Origin: Alphaproteobacteria bacterium
Lineage (GTDB): Bacteria; Pseudomonadota; Alphaproteobacteria; Rhodobacterales; Rhodobacteraceae
Assembly (NCBI GenBank): GCA_024277955.1
Contig: JAJRUE010000264.1
Coordinates: 1-12,371 of the forward strand
Direction: 5' to 3'
Length of the DNA: 12,371 nt
The notes under the pieces are model-generated. The model was given only the letters and a program-made list of their open reading frames with translations, did no database searches and was not told where the DNA came from. The translations under genes and the position numbers were made by a program. How positions within the stretch are numbered: position 1 is the stretch's first letter; each line of letters opens with the position of its first letter. Positions 1 to 6,550 of the stretch are shown piece by piece.

Positions 1-1
1 A

Positions 2-115
2 CGCGCCGGGATCGAAGCGCTGGATGCGGCCTCGCGCCGGGCGCTGGGGCTGCGCGCCCTGGTGCACATCCCCGCCGAAGCCTACCTGGCGGTGCCGACC
101 CCGCCCGCCCCCTGA
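2..115 (+). CDS. 3' end of an unrecognised protein gene (partial)
   Basis: The window opens inside an open frame that ends at TGA 113-115. The last 37 residues end in LAVPTPPAP. Nearly every codon in this frame has G or C in the third position, as in the other real genes here; the overlapping frames do not show this as cleanly. I do not recognise the family: no motif is visible in so short a piece. No hairpin with a T-run follows the stop. The 130 bases between it and the ABC remnant hold no promoter I would defend; a short palindrome GGAAATTCC is present there. The gene's start and function lie outside the window. Confidence 0.55.
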   Translation, partial: RAGIEALDAASRRALGLRALVHIPAEAYLAVPTPPAP

Positions 116-245
116 ACCACACGCCGTTTGGGCCAAATCGCACGCCGGATTGCCCATCCCTGCCCCGTCAGGTGGCGAATTGGGCGTTGCAATTGTTCGG
201 AAATTCCTTCCTGATCCGGGTTCGTGAACAACAAAGCTGCTGCCT

Positions 246-961
246 GTGACCGACCAGAACACGCCCGTCATCGAGATCCGCAACCTGCACAAAGCCTATG
301 GCGAGCTGGAGGTTCTCAAGGGTGTGGACATGGTCGCGCCGCGCGGTCACGTGGTGTCGCTGATCGGCTCTTCCGGGTCGGGAAAATCGACGCTGCTGCG
401 CTGCGCCGACCTGCTGGAAGACAGCCAGCAGGGCGGATCATCTTTGAAGGCGAACCGATCAAGTGGCGCGGCGCCGGCCACCACCGCCACCCCGCCGACA
501 AGGCCCAGGTGACGCGCATCCGCACCAATCTTTCGATGGTGTTCCAGCAGTTCAACCTGTGGTCGCACATGACCATCCTGCAAAACGTGATGGAGGCGCC
601 GGTGAGTGTGCTGGGGCGCGACCGCCACGAGGTCGAGCGCGCCGCGCGCGGCTATCTCGACAAGGTCGGCATCGGCGACAAGGCCGATGCCTGGCCGGCA
701 CAGCTTTCGGGCGGGCAGCAGCAGCGCGCCGCCATCGCCCGCGCCCTGTGCATGGAACCGCGCGCGCTTTTGTTCGACGAACCCACCTCGGCGCTGGACC
801 CGGAACTGGAACAGGAGGTGGTGCGCGTGATCAGGGATCTCGCCGCCGAAGGGCGCACCATGATCCTGGTGACCCACGACATGCGCCTGGCGGCCGATGT
901 TTCGCACCATGTGGTGTTCCTGCACCTTGGCAGGATCGAGGAAGAAGGCCCGCCGGACGAG
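246..961 (+). pseudogene. Broken polar amino acid ABC transporter ATPase (HisP/GlnQ type), frameshifted and missing its C-terminus
   Basis: This would be the cytoplasmic ATPase of a PAAT-family amino acid importer. Reading from GTG 246, the frame gives MTDQNTPVIEIRNLHKAYGE and the Walker A motif GSSGSGKST (residues 41-49), then loses sense after SQQG at about base 434. Deleting one base there explains it: the next frame continues as RIIFEGEPI, Q-loop region VFQQFNLW, signature LSGGQQQR (704-727), Walker B LLFDE (767-781) and the H-loop VTHDM. Uncorrected, the GTG 246 product stops at base 512 (88 residues). A continuous frame from 224 lacks Walker A, so neither product should hydrolyse ATP. 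No convincing Shine-Dalgarno sequence precedes GTG 246. The usual last 15-20 residues after 'EEEGPPDE' are replaced by binding-protein sequence. A sequencing error could explain the frameshift but not the fusion. Confidence 0.85.
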
Positions 962-1258
962 CTGTGCAAGCGCGCCAAGCTGACCTGCGAATGGGTGACC
1001 AATGAATGGGATTCGATCATCCCGAACCTGGTCAGCGGCAACTACGACACCATCATCGCCGGCATGTCGATCACCCCGGAACGCGACCAGGTGATTGATT
1101 TCACGCAGGAATACATCCCCGGTTCGCCGTCGGCCCATGTTGCGCTGTCGCCGGACGTGGATCTGAATGGCGGCGTGATCGCGGCCCAGACCTCCACCAT
1201 CCAGGCGGGCTATGTGGCCGACCGCGGGGCCACGCGATGGCCCCGCCCGCTGCGCTGA
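956..1258 (+). pseudogene. Internal fragment of a periplasmic amino-acid-binding protein (SBP_bac_3), fused to the ATPase frame
   Basis: From about DELCKRAKLTCEWV the frame no longer resembles an ATPase. It reads like the middle of a type 3 solute-binding protein: WDSIIPNLVSGNYDTIIAG, then MSITPERDQVIDFTQEYIP, then IAAQTSTIQAGYV. In intact family members (about 250-280 residues) these segments sit in lobe I and at the hinge. Here the signal peptide, the N-terminal 40-50 residues and all of the sequence after GAT (about base 1234) are missing. The tail RWPRPLR and TGA 1256-1258 do not look like the family. The fragment cannot be exported or form a two-lobe binding site. It sits where the binding-protein gene is expected, between ATPase and permease genes, which suggests that internal deletions removed both ends. 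Confidence 0.8.
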
Positions 1259-2140
1259 ATGTTTTCCTATTGCTCTGACCCGGACGCGCTTGCAGGTCTT
1301 GAATGGCTGTCGTGCTATCTTACGACCGGCAAGCACATGGCGTTCTACATGTCCTTCGGGACGGTGCTGGTGCTGGTGCTGGTGACGGCGCCGGTGGCCT
1401 TGCTGTTCGGGTTTGGCGGGGCGATAGCGGCGCGGTCGCATTTCGCGCCGCTGCGCTGGTTCGGCAAGGCCTATACGGCGGTGGTTCGCGGCGTTCCCGG
1501 CATCGCGTTCTTCCTGTTATTCGTGATCGCGCTGGACCAGGGCTTTGAATACGTCCGCCACAAGATCAAATGCCCCGACTGGGACCAGCCGATCCGGCAG
1601 GGCAACGACTTTGTGGTGTGCGCGGCGGCGAAACTGCCACTGTCGTCGTCGCCGCAATGGGTGCATGAAACCTACGGCTTCTTCCTGGCGTTGCTGACCT
1701 TTGCCATTGTTTTCGGGGCGTTTGCCGCGAATGTGCTGTATGGCGCCATGCGCGCGGTGCCGCTGGCGCAGCTGGAAACCGCCGAAAGTTACGGCATGAC
1801 CCAGCGTCAGACCTTCTGGCGCATCCTGGTGCCGCAGATGTGGGTTTACGCGCTGCCGGGGCTGTCGGACCTGTGGATGATCCTGATCAAGGCGACGCCG
1901 CTGTTGTTCCTGCTGGGGATCGAAGACATCGTCTATTGGGCGCGCGAACTGGGGGGCTCGAAAACCCGGGCCTTTACCTACCCGCACCCGGATTGGAGGC
2001 TGTGGTATTTCCTCGGGCTGATGGTGTTCTACCTGACGCTGACGCGCGTGTCCGAGATCTACCTGGGCCGGCTGACCGCGCGCCTGTCGCACGGGCAGGC
2101 CACGATCGGCGGCGAAAAACAACGCAGGGCGGCGCCATGA
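1259..2140 (+). CDS. Amino acid ABC transporter permease (HisM/HisQ family), first of two
   Basis: A 293-residue inner-membrane permease of the polar amino acid uptake family. Hydrophobic spans are visible at about 30-58, 75-95, 138-165, 195-222 and 248-265. The conserved TAVVRGVPGIAFFLLF stretch (about 73-88) matches the family 'RGTP' segment. The ATPase-contacting EAA loop is about 170-192 (QLETAESYGMTQRQTFWRIL). A long hydrophilic insert (about 97-137, with two Cys) lies between spans. ATG 1259 directly abuts the TGA of the upstream fusion frame and is in the same frame. No Shine-Dalgarno is visible, so translation may depend on re-initiation. The stop overlaps the next permease by 4 bases (ATGA). 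The gene looks intact although its ATPase and binding protein are not. Confidence 0.9.
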   Translation: MFSYCSDPDALAGLEWLSCYLTTGKHMAFYMSFGTVLVLVLVTAPVALLFGFGGAIAARSHFAPLRWFGKAYTAVVRGVPGIAFFLLFVIALDQGFEYVRHKIKCPDWDQPIRQGNDFVVCAAAKLPLSSSPQWVHETYGFFLALLTFAIVFGAFAANVLYGAMRAVPLAQLETAESYGMTQRQTFWRILVPQMWVYALPGLSDLWMILIKATPLLFLLGIEDIVYWARELGGSKTRAFTYPHPDWRLWYFLGLMVFYLTLTRVSEIYLGRLTARLSHGQATIGGEKQRRAAP

Positions 2141-2976
2141 GCTGCCTTGAAACCATCCAGGCCTATGGGCTGCGCTCGATCGGGATCGGCGAACGGCTGC
2201 TGCCGAAAAGCGACTTTACCCTGTGCGAACAGTTCACGCTGATCGGCTCGGGGCTGATCTGGAACATCTATTTCGGGGCGGTGGCGCTTTTTTTCGGGTT
2301 TTTCCTGGCCACCGGGCTGGCGGTGGCGAAAAACGCCCGGTCGCGCTGGATCCGCAAACCCGCCGAACGGTTCATCTTCGTGTTCCGCGGCTCGCCGCTG
2401 TTCATCCAGTTTTTCCTGTTTTACGAGGCCTTCGTGCTGTTGCCCACGGTCGGGATCGAGATCAACCTGGGCTTTGTCGAGCTGACCGCCGAATCGCGCT
2501 GGCTGACACGCGCCTGGATGGGGGCGATCATCGTCTTGTTCCTGAACACCTCGGCCTATGCCGGCGAAATCTTTTATGGCGCGCTGCGTTCGGTTCCCAA
2601 GGGCGATGTCGAGGCCGCCGACGCCTATGGGCTGGCCGGCTGGGCGCGGTTCCGGCGGATTATCTGGCCGACCATGCTGCGCCTCGCCTGGCCCGCCTAC
2701 ACGAACGAAGCGATCTTCATGTTCCACGCCACGACGCTGGTGTATTTTTCCGGCTTTCCCGCCTGGCAGCAGAAGGGCGACGCGCTGTATTACGCCAGCT
2801 ATTTCGCCGACAAGACCTTTAACCCGTTCATCCCCTACCCGATTCTCGCCGGGTATTTCATCTTGCTGACCTTCAGCGTCATCACCGTTTTCGGGCTGAT
2901 CAACCGCCGGCTGAACCGGCATCTGCCCGCCGAAAAGCGCCAGAAAATCAGGTTCCGGCCGCAAGTCATCCGCTGA
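2137..2976 (+). CDS. Amino acid ABC transporter permease (HisM/HisQ family), second of two
   Basis: A 279-residue integral membrane permease, partner of the preceding gene in a heterodimeric importer channel. The start is ATG 2137, which overlaps the upstream stop (ATGA) and indicates translational coupling; AGGG lies nearby. The conserved FRGSPLFIQFFLFY segment is at residues 83-96. The EAA loop is at about 157-180 (DVEAADAYGLAGWARFRRII). Hydrophobic spans lie at about 40-64, 78-103, 126-148, 190-206 and 234-256. The frame is complete with no defects. With the ATPase and binding protein broken upstream, this gene would need another ATPase to work, or it is a relic that has not yet decayed. 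The 99 bases downstream contain a 6-bp inverted repeat (2978-2983 with 2996-3001) without a T-run, so no convincing terminator. Confidence 0.9.
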   Translation: MSCLETIQAYGLRSIGIGERLLPKSDFTLCEQFTLIGSGLIWNIYFGAVALFFGFFLATGLAVAKNARSRWIRKPAERFIFVFRGSPLFIQFFLFYEAFVLLPTVGIEINLGFVELTAESRWLTRAWMGAIIVLFLNTSAYAGEIFYGALRSVPKGDVEAADAYGLAGWARFRRIIWPTMLRLAWPAYTNEAIFMFHATTLVYFSGFPAWQQKGDALYYASYFADKTFNPFIPYPILAGYFILLTFSVITVFGLINRRLNRHLPAEKRQKIRFRPQVIR

Positions 2977-3075
2977 AACCGGCCGATTCTTGCGCGCCGG
3001 TGCAGCTTTGGCTCGCAAATCGCGCGCGGATCGTTTACAGTTTTCCTGAAAAAGAAGTTCGGAATAGGTGAAAAC

Positions 3076-4311
3076 ATGGCGATCCCCCCCACCGCGACCC
3101 CCCCAAATGTCTATGACGCCGAGCCGATCCCAGCCGCCGCCATGGCCGAGGTCGAGCGCCTGCTACAATCGGGCGATCTGTTTCGCTACACCGCCGAAAA
3201 ATCGCCGGTGGCGCTGCTGGAACAGGAATTTGCCGACTTCATGGGGACGAAATATGCGCTGGCGGTGGCATCCTGTTCGGCGGCGCTGTTCCTGTCGCTG
3301 AAATCGCTGGGGCTTGAACGCGGCGCGCGGGTGCTGATCCCGGCCTTTACCTTCGCCGCGGTTCCGTCGGCTGTCGTGCATGCCGATTGCGTGCCGGTTC
3401 TGGTCGAGGTGGGGGACAATTACCGCATCGATCTCGCCGATTTCGAAGCCCGGCTGGGCGAAGACATTTCGGCGGTTCTGATCAGCCACATGCGCGGCCA
3501 CACCTCGGACATGGATGCGATCATGGCGCTGTGCGATGCGCGCGGCATACCGGTTGTCGAAGACGCCGCCCACAGCCTGGGCACCACCTGGCGCGGGCGC
3601 AAGATCGGCGCCATCGGGCGGGTCGGCTGCTTTTCCTTCCAGTCCTACAAGCTGGTGAACGCCGGAGAAGGCGGCATCCTGATCACCGACGACGCCGATC
3701 TCGTGGCGCGCGCGGTGATCATGTCGGGCGCCTACGAACACAACTGGAAAAAGCACCCGGTGCTGCAGGACGCCTTTGCGCGCTGGCAGAACCGGTTGCC
3801 GCTTTACAACACCCGGCTGGGCAACCTGTCGGCGGCGATCATCCGGCCGCAGATCGCGGAAATCGCGCGCCGGGTGCGCGACGGGCGGCGCAACCACGAC
3901 TATGTCGCCGCGATCATCGGCCAAAGCCCCTGGATCGAGGTGCCGCCCCCCCTGCCCGGCGAAGACCGCGCGCCGGATTCGCTGCAGTTCAACCTGGTGG
4001 GCATGGACGCCGATCAGCGCGCTGCCTTTGCGCGCGCCAGCGCTGCGCGCGGCGTCAAGGTGCAGATTTTCGGGCTGACCACCGACAACGCCCGGGCCTT
4101 CTGGAATTGGGAATTCCTGGGGCCGCAGCGCGAGTTGCCGATGACCCGCGCGATGTTGGCGCGCGCCTGCGATACCCGCCTGCCGGCGCGGCTGAAAAAG
4201 GCTGAACTGGACGTGATCGCCACCGCCCTGGTCGAAGCCGCAGCCGAGGTCATGGGCGGCCAGCGGACCCTGCCCCACGACGGGCCGCGCGAACTGGCCT
4301 ACGGCACCTGA
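3076..4311 (+). CDS. DegT/DnrJ/EryC1/StrS-family PLP aminotransferase
   Basis: A 411-residue cytoplasmic fold-type I PLP enzyme of the sugar and cyclitol aminotransferase family; typical members are 370-420 residues. Visible landmarks: the phosphate-cup region SCSAAL (66-71, SGTAAL in many relatives), Asp163 in VVEDAAHSLG (contacts the PLP ring nitrogen), and Lys192 in SFQSYKLVNAGEGG as the Schiff-base lysine. The phrase TWRGRKIGAIGRVGCFSFQ is typical of the family. The start is ATG 3076, with AGGTG at 3066-3070. By family it transfers an amino group, usually from Glu or Gln, to a keto-sugar or keto-inositol. No sugar-nucleotide gene is nearby, so the substrate is unknown. The SFQSYK...GEGG wording recalls scyllo-inosose-type aminotransferases, but this is only a weak lead. 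Confidence 0.85.
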   Translation: MAIPPTATPPNVYDAEPIPAAAMAEVERLLQSGDLFRYTAEKSPVALLEQEFADFMGTKYALAVASCSAALFLSLKSLGLERGARVLIPAFTFAAVPSAVVHADCVPVLVEVGDNYRIDLADFEARLGEDISAVLISHMRGHTSDMDAIMALCDARGIPVVEDAAHSLGTTWRGRKIGAIGRVGCFSFQSYKLVNAGEGGILITDDADLVARAVIMSGAYEHNWKKHPVLQDAFARWQNRLPLYNTRLGNLSAAIIRPQIAEIARRVRDGRRNHDYVAAIIGQSPWIEVPPPLPGEDRAPDSLQFNLVGMDADQRAAFARASAARGVKVQIFGLTTDNARAFWNWEFLGPQRELPMTRAMLARACDTRLPARLKKAELDVIATALVEAAAEVMGGQRTLPHDGPRELAYGT

Positions 4312-4316
4312 GGGCG

Positions 4317-4329
4317 CCCGGCAGCCGGG
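4317..4329 (+). terminator. Possible GC-rich stop hairpin after the aminotransferase gene
   Basis: CCCGG, loop CAG, CCGGG begins 6 bases after the aminotransferase stop, between two convergent genes. There is no T-run, so intrinsic termination is doubtful. The rest of this 67-base spacer holds a 10-base direct repeat, CGGGGCCGGG, at 4341-4350 and 4368-4377, and nothing else I can name. Confidence 0.25.
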
Positions 4330-4378
4330 GCAGAAGGGATCGGGGCCGGGGGCCGGACCCATGACACCGGGGCCGGGC

Positions 4379-5341
4379 CTATAACAGGCGCAGCTGGCCT
4401 TCGAGCCAGGGCAGCCGGTCCAGATGCGGCGAGATGATCCGTTCCTGCAACAGCTGCCGCAGTTTTCGGGCGATGGTGGCCGGGGTGTCGCCCAGAATGC
4501 CGCGGCGCGCAAACAGCGATATGCGGCGCGAAAGCGGCGCGAAGGGCAGCGGAAACACGTCGACCGAATCGCGAAACCGGCGGGCGTGGCTGACGCCCAG
4601 CGGGGTCAGTATGGTCCAGCCCGCGCCATCGGCGACCATCGCCAGGATCGCGTGATAACTGTCCAGCTCGAACCGGCGTTCAAGAACCGTGTTCTGCCGC
4701 GCCAGGTGATCGGCGATCAGCCGGCCCATGTGGTGACGCTGGGTATAGCGGATCAGCGGCATTTGGGGCAGCCGCGCGGCGGCCTCGTCGGCCTTGACCG
4801 CGCCGCGCGGGGCCACGGCGACAAAGGGTTCTTCCATCAGGGGAAAGACCTCCATCCAGCCGGCGCCGACGCCGATTTCGGTGGCCACGATCACATCCAC
4901 CGCCCGGCTTTCAAGCTGGTCGAACAGCCGGTGACTGGGGCCGGTTTCCATCAGGAACCGGGTCGATGTCATGTCTTCGGCCAGCTGCGACAGCAGGATC
5001 GGCGTCACCCCGCTGTCGAAATCCTCGATCATGCCAAGGCGCAGCTCGGTCAGCACCTTCAGATCCAGCCGCGAAAGTTCGCTGCGTGCCTGCGCCGCCT
5101 CGTTCAGGATGGTCTGGGCGCGGCGGCGAAACGCCTTGCCCGCGGGCGTCAGCGTCACCGGGCGTTCGCGCCGGTTCAACAGCACCGCGCCCACCGCTTC
5201 TTCCAGGTTGGTCAGTTGCTGGCTGATCGCCGAAGGGCTAGCCCCAAGCCTGCGCGCGGCCGCCGAGATCGACTGTTCCTGGGCCGCGGCCACGAAGACC
5301 TCGATCCCCCAAAGCGTGATCTTGCGCGCAGGCTCAGCCAT
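4379..5341 (-). CDS. LysR-family transcriptional regulator
   Basis: A 320-residue DNA-binding regulator of normal LysR length. The N-terminal winged helix-turn-helix covers about residues 8-67, with the recognition region SISAAARRLGASPSAISQQL at 24-43, then LEEAVGAVLLNRRERPVTLT. A linker helix (about 68-95) leads to a periplasmic-binding-protein-like effector domain (about 96-310). The start is ATG at 5341-5339; no strong Shine-Dalgarno is seen upstream, so the start could be slightly different. The gene is convergent with the aminotransferase and runs in the same direction as phaR, starting 60 bases past the phaR stop. That spacer has GC-rich inverted repeats (for example GCGGC-GCA-GCCGC, 5359-5371) but no T-run. 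LysR regulators often control a divergent neighbour; here none is divergent, so the target and inducer are unknown. Confidence 0.92.
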   Translation of the reverse strand: MAEPARKITLWGIEVFVAAAQEQSISAAARRLGASPSAISQQLTNLEEAVGAVLLNRRERPVTLTPAGKAFRRRAQTILNEAAQARSELSRLDLKVLTELRLGMIEDFDSGVTPILLSQLAEDMTSTRFLMETGPSHRLFDQLESRAVDVIVATEIGVGAGWMEVFPLMEEPFVAVAPRGAVKADEAAARLPQMPLIRYTQRHHMGRLIADHLARQNTVLERRFELDSYHAILAMVADGAGWTILTPLGVSHARRFRDSVDVFPLPFAPLSRRISLFARRGILGDTPATIARKLRQLLQERIISPHLDRLPWLEGQLRLL

Positions 5342-5401
5342 GGGGCGCGCCGGCCGTTGCGGCGCAGCCGCCCCGCCGGCCCGGTGGGGGCGCGCGCCGG
5401 A

Positions 5402-5953
5402 TCACAACCTGGACAGCTTGTCCTGCAGCGCGGCAAGCTGTTTCTTGATCTCGTCAAGTTCGTCGCTACCCGCGTTCGCGCCCGAGCTTTCGCTTTCGGG
5501 TTCCGGCGCCGACCAGACCCCCGGCATGCCGCCGGTCATCGCCTTGATAAAGGCTTTCTGCTGCGCCTGCATTGCTTCGAACCCCGGCAGGGAGGCCAGC
5601 GGATTGGCCATGTTTTCCATCATCTTGGACTGGCCTTCGCGCAGCATGTCGAACGACATCGCCAGAAACTGCGGGACCACCGACTGCACTTCGCTGGTGT
5701 AGCTGCGCACCAGATCGTTGAGCACCGCGATCGGCAAAACGCTTTCGCCGCGGCCTTCATGTTCGGCAATGATCTGAAGCAGATACTGGCGCGTAAGGTC
5801 GTCGCCGCTTTTCAGGTCGATGATCTGCACATCGCGCCCGGCCCGGATGAACCCGGCAATGTCTTCAAGCGTCACATAATCGCTGGTTTCGGTGTTATAG
5901 AGCCGGCGGCTCGCGTAGCGCTTGATCAGAAGCGGTTCGGATTTGTCTGCCAC
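5402..5953 (-). CDS. phaR: PhaR, polyhydroxyalkanoate synthesis repressor / granule-sensing regulator
   Basis: A 183-residue regulator. The N-terminal PHB/PHA accumulation regulator DNA-binding domain is unmistakable: LLIKRYASRRLYNTETSDYV (8-27), then LEDIAGFIRAGRDVQIID. A PHB_acc region follows (about 50-105). A low-complexity Pro/Glu/Ser linker (about 147-163) leads to a C-terminal heptad-like helix, SDELDEIKKQLAALQDKL (163-180), likely for oligomerisation. In Paracoccus and Rhodobacter, PhaR binds TGC-rich DNA at phaP and phaR and is released when it binds nascent PHB. The start is GTG at 5953-5951, with the purine-rich AGGGGGGAG (5964-5956) just upstream. A strong terminator separates it from phaP, so it probably has its own promoter; TGC-rich half-sites upstream suggest autoregulation. 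Confidence 0.95.
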   Translation of the reverse strand: MADKSEPLLIKRYASRRLYNTETSDYVTLEDIAGFIRAGRDVQIIDLKSGDDLTRQYLLQIIAEHEGRGESVLPIAVLNDLVRSYTSEVQSVVPQFLAMSFDMLREGQSKMMENMANPLASLPGFEAMQAQQKAFIKAMTGGMPGVWSAPEPESESSGANAGSDELDEIKKQLAALQDKLSRL

Positions 5954-5986
5954 GACTCCCCCCTATGCAGGTCCGTTATTTGGCGT

Positions 5987-6011
5987 CGCAGCAAACATTA
6001 GGCCAGTGCAG
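5987..6011 (-). promoter_or_regulatory. Candidate PhaR half-sites upstream of phaR
   Basis: On the minus strand CTGCACTG (6011-6004) and TTGCTGCG (5994-5987) lie between the phaP terminator and the phaR start. The second differs by one base from the ATGCTGCG found in the phaP operator, and the first matches the left part of the phaC/phaZ dyad. No clear -35/-10 pair could be assigned. Autorepression by PhaR is known in relatives; its operation here is inference. Confidence 0.3.
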
Positions 6012-6044
6012 AAAAAAAAGAAAGGGCGGGCATGAAGCCCGCCC
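6011..6044 (-). terminator. Rho-independent terminator of phaP
   Basis: Read on the minus strand: GGGCGGGC (6044-6037), loop TTCAT, GCCCGCCC (6031-6024), then a T-rich tract of 11 T interrupted by one C (6023-6012). A perfect 8-bp GC stem with a long U tract is the clearest terminator in the window. It ends the phaP transcript about 60-90 bases after its stop and insulates phaR. Confidence 0.93.
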
Positions 6045-6080
6045 CAGCCAGTCTCACCAACAGGGAGGAGATTGGTGATC
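6012..6080 (-). ncRNA. Candidate 3'-UTR-derived small RNA with an anti-Shine-Dalgarno (CUCCUCCC) hairpin loop, cuckoo-like
   Basis: In the phaP 3' UTR the minus strand reads TCACCAA (6078-6072), an 11-base loop TCTCCTCCCTG (6071-6061), then TTGGTGA (6060-6054): a perfect 7-bp stem. The phaP terminator hairpin follows 9 bases later. The loop contains CTCCTCCC exactly. An exposed CUCCUCCC loop followed by a terminator is the published signature of the alphaproteobacterial cuckoo RNAs (CcsR RNAs of Rhodobacter, related to the alpha-r14 RNAs of Rhizobiales). Many of these are processed from mRNA 3' ends. The hairpin and motif are seen directly; release as a separate RNA and its activity are inferred. 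Alternative: an mRNA-stability hairpin with a chance loop. Confidence 0.5.
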
Positions 6081-6103
6081 TGTAATCTCGTCAGCCGCGC
6101 CGC

Positions 6104-6550
6104 TTACTTGGCGGCGGCGGCTTTCTTGGCCGCGGTCGTCATGTCGGCGGTGGCCTTCTTGACGGCAGCGGTGGCGTCCTTGGAGATGTCCTTGCCAGCG
6201 GCCAGGACCAGTTCCACGGTTTCCATCTGCGCCTTCTTGGCGACCTCGGCGAAGGCGGCCAGGTTTTCAGCGACCAGTTCGGCCTGGGCCGAAGCGAAAT
6301 CGGTGATCGCCTTGGTGTAGTCGGTCGGGTCTTCCTTGACCTTGGCGACGTCGCCGGCACGGGCCACGGTGTCTTTCGTCCATTTGGTGGAAATCTCGGC
6401 GGATTTCTCGACCGCTTCCAGGGCGACCTTGGTCAGCTTCTCGCCAAAGGCCGCCTGGGCCTTGAAGGCGTCCTGCACGGCACTCATGTCAACCGGAAAC
6501 GCACCCATCATGTCTTTCATGACCTTGTTGTAGTCTTGAGCTTTTGCCAT
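6104..6550 (-). CDS. phaP: Phasin (PHB granule-associated protein PhaP)
   Basis: A 148-residue, Ala/Lys-rich, almost wholly helical protein without a signal peptide. It begins MAKAQDYNKVMKDMMGAFPV, followed by amphipathic helices with regular spacing (AFKAQAAFGEKLTKVALEAV; KAITDFASAQAELVAENLAA), the phasin pattern. It coats PHB granules and limits their fusion. The start is ATG 6550-6548, with GAGGAG (6564-6559) at ideal spacing; a longer in-frame start at 6580 lacks such a site and adds ten unlikely residues. The C-terminal tail from about 128 is AAVKKATADMTTAAKKAAAA, resembling histone-H1-like tails. The gene has its own promoter and operator upstream, a strong terminator downstream, and follows phaC by 128 bases. 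Confidence 0.95.
   Translation of the reverse strand: MAKAQDYNKVMKDMMGAFPVDMSAVQDAFKAQAAFGEKLTKVALEAVEKSAEISTKWTKDTVARAGDVAKVKEDPTDYTKAITDFASAQAELVAENLAAFAEVAKKAQMETVELVLAAGKDISKDATAAVKKATADMTTAAKKAAAAK

Noticed and set aside
246..1258. A deliberate, functional ATPase-sensor fusion protein (novel architecture)
   Set aside because: The frameshift removes Walker A from the fused frame, the binding-protein piece lacks both ends, and it would sit in the cytoplasm. Decay explains it better than a new system.
347..1441. 364-residue minus-strand frame across the ABC remnant
   Set aside because: Arg/His/Gln-rich composition typical of antisense frames in GC-rich DNA. It overlaps recognisable ATPase and binding-protein sequence on the other strand.
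2978..3001. Inverted repeat ACCGGC/GCCGGT after the second permease as a terminator
   Set aside because: A 6-bp stem with a 12-base loop and no T-run; too weak to call.
3163..4512. 449-residue minus-strand frame opposite the aminotransferase
   Set aside because: Antisense to a clear PLP aminotransferase, no recognisable motif, and runs into the LysR gene's coding region in a different frame.
4424..6001. 525-residue + strand frame opposite LysR and phaR
   Set aside because: Spans two well-supported minus-strand genes and their spacer. Composition (Arg, His, Gln, Gly) is that of a shadow frame.
6072..6320. 82-residue + strand frame antisense to phaP, with GGGAGGAG upstream looking like a ribosome-binding site
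   Set aside because: The purine run is the complement of the CUCCUCCC hairpin loop in the phaP 3' UTR. The frame is fully antisense to a clear phasin gene, begins with TTG/GTG and is low-complexity Ala/Ser.
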